A DNA stretch of 64,000 nucleotides from Paenibacillus puerhi (lineage in GTDB: Bacteria > Bacillota > Bacilli > Paenibacillales > NBRC-103111): NCBI RefSeq assembly GCF_009846885.1, contig NZ_WUWM01000005.1, forward strand, positions 62,001 to 126,000, read 5' to 3'. This document shows positions 51,681 through 61,500 of this stretch, piece by piece (the stretch's first letter is position 1; each line of letters starts with the position of its first letter). The position numbers were made by a program, and so were the translations under genes. A model generated the notes under the pieces. That model was given only the letters and a program-made list of their open reading frames with translations. It did not search any database and was not told where the DNA came from.

Positions 51681-53336
51681 ATGAACAACAAGAGAAGAAA
51701 TCGGATGACGGCGGGTGTAACGGCGCTGGCTATGACGGGTGTCCTGATCGCGGGCTGCAGCGCCAATCAGCCGCCTGCTTCCTCCAAGGCTGAGGGCGAT
51801 AAAGGGGCGGCGCCGGAGAAGCGGGGAAGTATCACCGTCTCCATGTATGAGCGTAATAATATTCCGCCTGAGGAAGGGAACTGGGATAAAAACCGCTGGA
51901 CCGAGTGGGTGAACAAAAACGGGCCGGTCGATGTGAAGTATATAACGGTGCCCCGCTGGGAATCGCTGCAGAAATTCAATGCCCTGTTCGCGACGAACTC
52001 TGCGCCCGACCTGATCCTGGAGTACGATACCGGCTACCGAAACCAATGGTACGCACAAAAGCTGCTCATGCCGCTGGACGATGTGATCGAAACGCACAGC
52101 ACCACGTATAAAGATTTAATGAAGCAATTTCCGCAATTGAAGAAGCTTGGCACCAAGGACGACGGCAAGGTATACGAGATCGGCAAGGTAACGCCGCTGA
52201 TGGCCGGACACCGCATCTACATCCGGGAGGATTGGCTGCAGAAGCTGAATCTGCAAATGCCGAAAACGACGGAAGAGCTGCTGGAGGTAGCGAAGGCATT
52301 CGCGTCGAAGGACCCGGACGGCAACGGCAAAGCAGACACCTTCGGGCTGAACCTGAGCGGGAACGGACCTTCGATCCTGCAGCATATGTTTGGCTTCGGG
52401 GAGGTGCAGTGGCGCTTTGAAGGGGACAAATTTATACATGAGTGGGATCGAATAACGGCTGCCGTCGCGTTCCAGAAGCAATTATTCGATGCAGGGGTAG
52501 CTGACAAGGATTTTCTCGCTGATAAGAATGGAGAGAAAGCCAAGCAGGATTTCCTCTCTGGTAAGCTCGGCATGTATCTGCATCAGGAAATAGTCGACAA
52601 GGATTATGATGCGTTGAAGAAAAACAACCCGAATGCGAAGCTCGCGATCCTGACGCTGCCGAAATCCGAATTCGGACAGTTCAGTCCAGTCGTCAGCAGT
52701 CCGATCCAGATGGTCGGGGCGATCAACGCAGGAGCGAAGGATCCGAAGGCGGTCATGCAATATATTGACTTCATGATTAAGCCGGAGACGGCGCGTACGC
52801 TGGAGAGCGGCGAAGAGGGCGTCCATTGGAGCAAGAATGAAGCGGGCTGCCCGAAACCGCTGGATGCCGAGAAAAACAAAAAAGAGATTTCCTACACCTC
52901 CGATCTGCGGATGATGTCTTCGGTGCTCCTGCTGGGCAAATGCTCATTTACCGAGCAGCGCTCGCAGGAGACGGAAACGCAGAAAACGCTGCGGGATCTG
53001 GCTTTGCAGGCCAATGAGGCTTATGTGAGCAAGGAGCGTCCGATCCCAACCTTGAAGCCGGAATATTTGCCCGTGCTGCCTCAGGATCTCGCGCTGGTTG
53101 TGAAAAACACCGATCAGCAAATAAAGGATGTATGGATGAAATCGATTGTCAGCGGCAGCAGCTATACCGCCGAGCAAGCAGAGAAGGACGCCAAGAGTAT
53201 CTGGGAGAAGTCGGGCGGTCTGAAGGTCGATGAATTCTATACGAAGTGGTATGAAACGAACAAGGCGAATGCGTTCCTGCTGAAGGATCTGTATCAGTTC
53301 GGAGAAGATGCCGTCAAGCTGTACTCCACCAAATAA
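51681..53336 (+). CDS. sugar ABC transporter binding lipoprotein (family 1)
   Basis: 551 residues. Signal peptide with lipobox LIAGC, Cys near residue 30. Family 1 binding fold: RWTEWVNKNGPVDVKYITVP, HRIYIREDWLQKLNLQMP and DPDGNGKADTFGLN, an Asp loop that probably binds calcium. It is clearly separate from the binding proteins at 46355 and 49919. GGGGAG precedes the ATG. It is followed by a hairpin and then its own pair of permeases; the giant secreted protein at 55562 completes the unit. Confidence 0.94.
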   Translation: MNNKRRNRMTAGVTALAMTGVLIAGCSANQPPASSKAEGDKGAAPEKRGSITVSMYERNNIPPEEGNWDKNRWTEWVNKNGPVDVKYITVPRWESLQKFNALFATNSAPDLILEYDTGYRNQWYAQKLLMPLDDVIETHSTTYKDLMKQFPQLKKLGTKDDGKVYEIGKVTPLMAGHRIYIREDWLQKLNLQMPKTTEELLEVAKAFASKDPDGNGKADTFGLNLSGNGPSILQHMFGFGEVQWRFEGDKFIHEWDRITAAVAFQKQLFDAGVADKDFLADKNGEKAKQDFLSGKLGMYLHQEIVDKDYDALKKNNPNAKLAILTLPKSEFGQFSPVVSSPIQMVGAINAGAKDPKAVMQYIDFMIKPETARTLESGEEGVHWSKNEAGCPKPLDAEKNKKEISYTSDLRMMSSVLLLGKCSFTEQRSQETETQKTLRDLALQANEAYVSKERPIPTLKPEYLPVLPQDLALVVKNTDQQIKDVWMKSIVSGSSYTAEQAEKDAKSIWEKSGGLKVDEFYTKWYETNKANAFLLKDLYQFGEDAVKLYSTK

Positions 53337-53434
53337 GCCGAAGTAGCGGCTGCATGAGCCGGCGAGGGCATCATGGAAGGGAACTACAGTCGGCGTTCAT
53401 GCTAAGGATGTGCATATAAGCAGGTAACGGGGCG

Positions 53435-53466
53435 GGTCCGTTCGATTGCCGAACGGACCTTCTTCT
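53435..53466 (+). terminator. partial terminator between binding protein and permeases
   Basis: GGTCCGTTCG (53435-53444) pairs with CGAACGGACC (53450-53459), loop ATTGC, then TTCTTCT. It lies 98 bp after the binding-protein stop and would let that gene be expressed more than the permeases. Confidence 0.65.
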
Positions 53467-53539
53467 GTAAAGAGAAGGTACGGCGAGTCCATGCGCCTCG
53501 ATTACATCGACTGGACGCTGAAACGAATAGGGGGATGCC

Positions 53540-54541
53540 ATGATGAAAACGCCTGAAACGGTATCCGGAGAAACTAACGGGCGCTTGGCAGGCAAGCCCA
53601 GCAGGCAAGCAAGGCACGCCGGAGCCGGAACCGCTCTGCGGACTCATAGTCGCAGCCGGTTCCGGCGCAATGTTCCGCTGCTGCTGATGTTTATTCCGGT
53701 TATCGTCTTTTTTATATTGTTTCGCTACGTGCCGATGCTGGGCAATGTCATTGCCTTCAAGCATTACAACCTGATGCAGGGCATCTGGGGAAGTCCGTGG
53801 GCCGGACTCGATTATTTCCGGATGATGTTCTCCAACCCGCAGTCCATCGCTATCATCCGCAATACATTTATGCTGAGCCTGCTCAAGATCGTGATCGGTT
53901 TCCCGTTTCCGATTCTGGTTGCGGTGATGCTCAATGAAGTACGCAAAGCCTGGTTCAAGCGCTCGGTGCAGACGCTGCTTTATTTGCCTCATTTCTTCTC
54001 CTGGGTCATCGTCGGAGGGATCGTGGTTACGCTGTTCGGTTCGCAGGCCGGCGCAGTGAACACGATCATCGAATATTTCGGCGGCGAGCCGGTCCGCTTC
54101 CTGTATCAGACGAGCTCCTGGCTCGCGATTTTCTTCGGCTCGGGCATCTGGAAGGAAGCCGGCTTCTCGGCCATTATCTATCTGGCGGCGATCAGCTCGA
54201 TCGATCCGTCGCTGTACGAAGCGGCGAGCATCGACGGAGCAAGCAAGATCAAGCAGATCGGATATGTTACTCTGCCGGGGATTCTGCCGGTGATGACGCT
54301 CATGCTTATTCTCTCGATGGGCAGTGTGATGGAGGTCGGCTTCGATCAGGTATACAACCTGCAGAATGCCGTGGTGTCGGATGTGTCGAGCGTCATTAGC
54401 ACGTATATTTACACGGTCGGGATACAGGGAGGCTTGTACAGCATGACGACGGCTATGGGGCTGTTCGAGGCTGTGATCGGTCTCGTGCTGGTAGTGGGCG
54501 CGAATCGGCTCGCCAAGCTGTTCGACCAATCCTTATGGTAA
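53540..54541 (+). CDS. sugar ABC transporter permease, LplB-like
   Basis: 333 residues with an N-terminal ~45-residue basic extension before the first helix (FRRNVPLLLMFIPVIVFFIL). EAA loop EAASIDGASKIKQIGYVTLP near residue 230. Two tandem ATGs (53540, 53543) follow AGGGGGA. Third LplB-type permease of the window and the most divergent. Pairs with 54557-55435. Confidence 0.93.
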   Translation: MMKTPETVSGETNGRLAGKPSRQARHAGAGTALRTHSRSRFRRNVPLLLMFIPVIVFFILFRYVPMLGNVIAFKHYNLMQGIWGSPWAGLDYFRMMFSNPQSIAIIRNTFMLSLLKIVIGFPFPILVAVMLNEVRKAWFKRSVQTLLYLPHFFSWVIVGGIVVTLFGSQAGAVNTIIEYFGGEPVRFLYQTSSWLAIFFGSGIWKEAGFSAIIYLAAISSIDPSLYEAASIDGASKIKQIGYVTLPGILPVMTLMLILSMGSVMEVGFDQVYNLQNAVVSDVSSVISTYIYTVGIQGGLYSMTTAMGLFEAVIGLVLVVGANRLAKLFDQSLW

Positions 54542-54556
54542 GGGAGGAGGACGGTC

Positions 54557-55435
54557 ATGAAGTTGTCGCGCAGTGAAAAATGGTTTTATGCGGCCAACTA
54601 CGTGCTTTTAGGTATCGCCGGCATGAGCTGTCTGCTTCCTCTGCTGAATCTGGCAGCGATCTCGCTGAGCGAATACGAGGCCGTCGCAGCGGGAAAAGTG
54701 GGCATCTGGCCGGTCGGCTTTTCGCTTGACTCTTACAAGATGCTGATCGACGGGACGCCGATTGTCCGCACGTTCCGCAACAGTCTGGTCATTACCGGCT
54801 TCGGGGTCGTGTTCAGCATGCTGTTTACGATTCTGGCCGCTTATCCGCTGTCCAAGGGCTATTTCTACGCCCGACGGTTCTTCACCTTGGGCATCGTGTT
54901 CACGATGCTGTTCGGCATCCAGGCGATTCCGGCCTTCCTCGTCAATCGGGGACTCGGCATCGTCGATACGTACTGGGCGTTGTGGCTGCCGGGACTGGTC
55001 AGCGCATACAATATGCTCGTGCTGAAATCGTTCTTCGAGCAAATTCCCGAGGAGATGAATGAAGCGGCCCAAATCGACGGCTGCAGCGAATGGCGGCTCC
55101 TCTGGCAGATTGTGCTGCCGTTGTCCATGCCGGTGCTGGCTACGCTGACGCTGTTCTACGGCGTAGGCTACTGGAACTCATTCCAGAGCGTGTTGATCAA
55201 CATTAATGATTCCTCCAAATTCAATCTGGCCGTACTGGTTCAGAATATGGTGGCGAACCAGTCGCTCCTGCAAAGCCTGAACAACGTTCAGCTGGAGGAG
55301 GCGGAGCAGATGCTGACGCCGGAATCGATCCGCTCTGCGGGTATTATGGTCATGCTGTTCCCCCTGCTTGCGGTATATCCTTTCCTGCAGAAGTATTTTG
55401 TGAAGGGCGTGCTGATCGGAGCCGTGAAGGGATAA
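54557..55435 (+). CDS. sugar ABC transporter permease, LplC/YtcP-like
   Basis: 292 residues, six membrane helices. EAA loop NEAAQIDGCSEWRLLWQIVL near residue 170, C-terminus FVKGVLIGAVKG. GGAGGAGG precedes the ATG, 15 bp after the partner permease. The 126-bp leader before the giant secreted protein has no terminator that I can see, so that gene is likely co-transcribed. Confidence 0.94.
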   Translation: MKLSRSEKWFYAANYVLLGIAGMSCLLPLLNLAAISLSEYEAVAAGKVGIWPVGFSLDSYKMLIDGTPIVRTFRNSLVITGFGVVFSMLFTILAAYPLSKGYFYARRFFTLGIVFTMLFGIQAIPAFLVNRGLGIVDTYWALWLPGLVSAYNMLVLKSFFEQIPEEMNEAAQIDGCSEWRLLWQIVLPLSMPVLATLTLFYGVGYWNSFQSVLININDSSKFNLAVLVQNMVANQSLLQSLNNVQLEEAEQMLTPESIRSAGIMVMLFPLLAVYPFLQKYFVKGVLIGAVKG

Positions 55436-55561
55436 AGGCGGACACTGGGCACAAGCGTCAACGCGGATAAGGAAAGGGGGTGATGACGCTCTGCATGCGA
55501 GCAGAGGCTGGTGTAATCAACATTCAGGCAAAATACGATTCAGGTGAGGAGAGAGGAACGG

Positions 55562-58500
55562 ATGTGGAAACAACTGCATCGAACGGCTTCAAGACTGCTC
55601 CTAGGGGCGCTGCTGACCGGGCTTCTGCCGCTGCAGGCAGTCCCCGTTCATGCCGCGGACACGCAAGCGCCAGGTGTACCGGCTAATGTGGAGTCAGTCT
55701 GGCGTACCGATACGTCCGTCCAGCTGACCTGGTCGGTCCCGGCGGATGATACCGGCGTGACCGGCTATGACGTGTACCGGGACGGGGTGCTGGAGGCGAG
55801 CGTGGAAGGACCTCCGCTGTATAAGGCAGAGGGATTGACCCTGGGCACAGACTACGCGTTCTCGGTCAGAGCGAAGGATGCGGCCGGGAATAGATCCGCC
55901 GCAAGCACGCCGCTTGTCGTCAATCTGGACGAGCTGGACCGGGCGCTGTGGAGCGTGAGCGCTTCGCATGGGGGGGGAGCAGCGCGTCTGGCTATCGATG
56001 CGCTGTCGTCCACCCGATGGACCAGCGGCGCGAATCAGGTGTCCGGCATGTGGTTCCAGGTTGATACCGGACCGGGGGAGAAATCGTACCACAAGCTGGT
56101 CATGGACTCGACCGGCTACAGCGGCGATTATGCCCGCGGTTATTCGGTAACGGTGTCCGATGACGGGGCAACCTGGAGCGCGCCGATCGCATCGGGCAAC
56201 GGCAGCGCTTTGATCCAGGCGGAATTTGCCGAGCAATCGGCCCGCTATGTGCGCATTACGCTGACCAAGGGAGTCGGCAACTACTGGTCGATCCAGAATC
56301 TGAAGCTGCTCGGTTCACAAGCGGATGATATGGAAGCGCCTTCAATACCGGATGCGTTGGCGGCTGCCGGGGTGACGGACACGGAGGCGTCGCTCAGCTG
56401 GAGCGCCAGCATCGATGATGTGGCTGTTCTTGGCTATGAGGTGTACGCCGGTAACGACTATGCCGGATTTACCCGGCAGCCGAACTTCGCGCTGAAGGGA
56501 TTGACTCCCAAAACCGCTTATACGATTCAGGTTCGGGCTGTAGATATGGCTGGCCATAAGTCGGTGTACGCGACGCCGATAACCTTCACGACCCAAGCTG
56601 CGCTGGAGCGTGCTCTGTGGGCGGCGAGCGCTTCCCATGGAGGGGGCAGTGCTTTATTAGCTATAGATGGCAGCGCTTCCACGAGGTGGACCAGCGGAGC
56701 CGCCCAGGCGGCAGGCATGTGGTTTCAGCTCGATACAGGACCGGGAGGCAAATCCTACAGCAAGCTATCGCTGAATGCGGCCGGTTCCAACGGCGACTAC
56801 CCTCGCGAGTTTCAGCTCTCCGTCTCGGAGGACGGCGTGAGCTGGAGCGAGCCGATTGGAACCTTCGTCGGAACCTCAGCGCTTGTAAACGCCATATTTC
56901 CGGCGCAGACCGCCCGCTACGTCCGCCTGACGCTGACGAAGAACAGCGGCAGCTTCTGGTCTATCCATGAGCTGCAGCTGTACGGCCAGGCGGATCCCGA
57001 CCTGAACCCGCCGACGACGCCGGGAAATCTGACGGTCAAGAAGCTGCTGGATACCCAGTTTGACGCCTCGTGGGACGCGTCTAGCGATGATATCGGGGTG
57101 GCCGGCTATGACGTATATCTCGATTCGGCCAAGGTGATCTCGCTGCCGCCTTCGGTGCGTGCCTACCGCTTCTCTGGTCTGACGCCGAATACGGCCTATT
57201 CGCTCGTCGTAAAAGCCAGGGACGTATACGGCAACGAATCCGCCCCGGCGACTCTGATCGTGACGACTCTGCCTGTCATGGAGCTGCCGCTGATCGCCAG
57301 ATACGAGATGGAGCCGCAGGCTTCCGAGCCTAACGCGATCTGGGATACGCGCAATCCGGCGCAGCCGGAAAATGCCGGCTCGTTCAGCGCGCCGGCCGCT
57401 TACGCGCCGGGCCGTCCCGGAGCAGGGCAGGCGCTCGTGCTGAGCGGGAGCGATCAGGCCTCGATCACGAAGCCCGGCCAGCTGAACCGCGTTTCCACAG
57501 CATTTACGATCTCGGCCTGGATCAAGCCGGATGATCTGAACGGCTACCAGCCGATTGCGTCCAAGCGGGATGCGAATTGGAAAGGGACGACCTTCTATCT
57601 CGGCCTCCAGGGCAACAAGCTTTACTTCGGCTCCGACTATGGCGAGAAATGGTACAACTGGTCGTACACGGCCTCCGAGCTGGCGGCGGGGCAATGGTCC
57701 CATGTGGCCGCCGTCTTCGAGAAATATGAAGGGGTCTGGCTGTACGTCAACGGCAAGCTGATCGGGCAGGTTCCTGCAAACGGCGTCTTTACGGATCTGC
57801 TGCCGAACGAGCTGCCGGTGCTGCTTGGGACCGAATGGCATTTCGACACCGCAACCCGTACGATGATGAAGTACGGCTACCGGGGAGCGATCGATTCGCT
57901 TCGGATGTATGCCGCCCCGCTGACGCAGACGCAGGTTCAGGCGGATATGAACAATACGATCGTCACGCGCTCCGCACTGGACAGCGACTTCACCGCCCCG
58001 ACCAAGTACGCTACGCTGCGCTTGGTGCGATTCGACACCCCGACGGGACTGTTCACAAAGGGCAGCGCCAAGATTCACCAGAATGCCGTGCGGAGGGACG
58101 GTCCCGACGCGGTGGATTGGCCGCAAATCACTCTGGATATCCCGCAGGACAACAGCGGTTCGTCCATACGGACCGTCCAGCCGTTCGCAGACGGGGCGGA
58201 ATACAAAACCGAGATTCTGCTGCAGCAGCCGCCCGCCAACATGTCGATCGTGCAGCGTCCCTACGACAACGTGCTGTCGCCCGGCAATCATTGGTTCCGG
58301 GGAGTCGCCTGGCGCTGGGGACAGACGAATATGTATGCTTCGGACCGCACAGCTCGATCATGGATCTGGGATTACGAGCTGTGGACGTTCCCGGTCAAGA
58401 TCGCCGGAACGGGCCCCGGCGCAGTCAAGTCAGTCATCCTGAAGAACGACGGCAAGGAAATCTATAACAGCGGTACCCGGACGATGGATTCACTGACTCT

Positions 58501-61500
58501 GCTGCTGCCGCAAAATGAAGACGGCAAGCCCTATGAGCTGTGGGTGGACGGCCGCGGACCGGTGAGCTTCGACGCAGGGCTTGCGCCGATTGTTCCCGGC
58601 GCTCCTAAGGATGTGCAGCTGAAGATTAACTTAACGCTGCCGGGTCCGGGTCCGGCGATTACGGTGACCAGCGTGGATGGTCCCGAGACCTTCCCGCATC
58701 AAGGCGCTTGGGATGCCGACGTGCAGGCGTTGTCCGGGGCGAAGCCTGCCTCGCCGAAGTATGAGCCCACCGGCAGCTCGATCGCCCGGCATATCGGCAC
58801 GGAGGTGCCCCGGTCGCCGGAGACGGTCAATTTTATTTATCTGCCCCACGGGATGAGCTCGGGAGGCTTCTATCATTCGGAGCATCGGGATATCGCCCGC
58901 ATGTATCAAGATCTTGGGACCGTGGAGGATTATGCCGAGTATGTGGCTGACACCGGCTATGACCGGGTGTATGAATTCGGCACCTTCGCGGATCCTGCAA
59001 GCGCCAAGAGCCACGAGAAGATGGCGCAGGCGCTGGCGGACAGAGGCGTGCAGTTGGGACTTATCCCAAGGACCGACTGGGATATCATGGATTTGACCAG
59101 CCAGAACCTGTCGTTCTACAGCTCCTACATCGCCGATTATCACGCTCCGCTGTATCGGGAGCTGCAGCTTGGCCTGCAGCGGCTGAGCCGTTACCCGAAC
59201 CTCGCGGGCATCAGCCTGGGAGCGGATAATGCCGCTTACGCCCAGTATTGGGATTGGGCGCCGCCGCATCCGAACCGGCCTTGGGGCCGGGCGTTTGTCC
59301 CGTTCCAGACGGGGGCGGGGGAGCCGTTGACCACACCGATCGCCCCAAGCCTTCAGGGGCAGTATTCGCTCAAAACGCATGAGTACTGGGCAACTGGCGC
59401 CAAGCCGTTCCTGGATTACATCGGGCGCTATAATGAAACGTACAAACAGTACGGCTACTTCGCCCAAGCGGCAGCCGAGGTGAACCCGGCTTACACGACG
59501 ACAACGGGCTCCTACGGCAGCTCTCCCGGCGTAGGAGGTCGCGGAGGCTGGCTGTGGGCGACGATTCCGGGCAAGGACATGCACGAGCGTTTGCCGGTTC
59601 AGTCCGCCTACGACTGGAATGAGCTGGATGCCTCGAAGCCGCTTCATAATGTGTCGCTGGTCGATAAGCTGCGGAGCTACGCGCCGAACAAGCCGACCTG
59701 GGCGCTGCAGGATGATTTCTCCCTGTTCTACGGCAAAGCCGACCGGGAGAAGACGTATGCGATGACGCTGACGCGGGGCGTGCAGGCGATCGGCACCAAT
59801 GTGCTGGCTAACGACCGCGGTCCGCTGGCTAAGCCTCAGATGATCGCCGAGCAGAAGGAGCTGTACGCGTGGATTCACAAGTACGGCGGGGCGTACGCGC
59901 TGACGGAGCCGACGCCTTCGATCGGGATCATGTATGTGAACGATCAGGCGCTGCTGCGGGGAATCGTGGCAGGCGAAAATCCGACCGAAGCGCAGCTGCT
60001 TCAGGGCTCTCATGAAGGCAAAGTAACCGAAGCCTTGTTCCTGACGCATGCGGCCGGCTGGCCGTCCAAAATCATCACCCCGGAGGAGCTGAAGCGCGGG
60101 CTTCCTTCCTCCATCAAGTCGATTCTGCTCGTCGGTCTGAATGAATTCGATGCGAGCTGGCATTGGTATGACGGTCTTGTCCCGCAGCTGCAAAGCTTCG
60201 TGGATCAGGGCGGCCTGATCCTGAAGGACGACGAATCGGTATCTCCGGTAACCGCGACGCAGACGGGGATGCAGGTAGCTTCATATGTGGTGCAGAGCGA
60301 CACCGACCAGACGAATCTGCTCCTGAACCGCAATGCGGCGAATATCGTCAAGCTGCGGACGGCGATGGCTGCCGTGCAGAAGCCGATCGCGTACTCCGAC
60401 AGCAGCACGGTCTGGGCAGTCCCGACCCGTGCCGGAGATACGGAGTACGTCACCGTGCTGAATGAAAATCATGACACGGCTGCAGGCCAGAGCCAGCATC
60501 TCGTCGGCAAGACAGCTGCGCTGCAGTGGAATACGTCAAGGCCGATCTACGATGTCCGGGCTGGGCGCCAGCTTACAACGGCCGAGGCAGGGCAGGTCGA
60601 TCTCCGGACGAACGGATTCCAATGGTATGCGCTGCCTCCGGCTGAGGTGACGACGCCTGAGCTGGCTGTAACGAAATCGGAAGCGGGCTACTTCGAGGCT
60701 TTCACGGCCATCCGCAATCCCGATGCGATGGCAGGCATCCCGGTGGAGCTGACCGTTACGCATACGACAAGCGGCGATACGGCGACCGTATATTCGGCCT
60801 CCGGCTTAAGCGCCAAGCTGCCGCTGCATGAGCGGGATACGCCCGGCATCTACGAGGTGAAGGCGAAGGAGCTGCTGAGCGGGCTGCAGACGACAGTGCA
60901 GGTCGCCGTTCAATCGCCAGCCGCATCGCCGGACGCTTCGGTGAAGCTGGACAGAACCGCGGATATCCGGTCATTCGCGACGCGCTCCGATGTACCGCTG
61001 ACGATCGCGCTGACGGCGGCGCAGCAGGCCGATCCTGCCATCGTGACCCAAGCGGATCGGTTGAAGCAGCACTATGTGCAGCAGGGCCGCAGCGTTTCGC
61101 TGGGCCTTGCAGGACCCGGCGGGGTGGTGAAAGGCTTGCAGACGTACCAGTCCATGACCAAATATCCGCAGTGGAGCACGGTCGATACGGACCTCGTGCT
61201 GTTCGGGACTTCCTCCACCAATGTACTGCTGCTCGATCAAGCCAGAGGCTATCTGCTTTCGGAGCAGGGGAACGGGCTTGCGCCGGGGCATGCGGCGGTC
61301 AGCCTGGTAAACTCGCCCTTCTCCGGGGAGTATCACGCGCTTAACGTCGTGGCCGCAGATTTAGCCGGAGTAACGGCTGCCATCGATACCTTGACGGAGC
61401 TGGCCACTCCGCCGCCCGGAGCGGTCAAGCTGGCCGGGGTGACGCGGGTCACGTCCTCGTCCACGGCCTTGTCGTGGGCCGCCGACCCGCTGGCGAGTGG

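Noticed and set aside
58631-60193. 520-codon antisense frame inside the giant gene
   Set aside because: Arg/Gln-rich shadow without start signal; the forward frame is continuous with modular domains on both sides.
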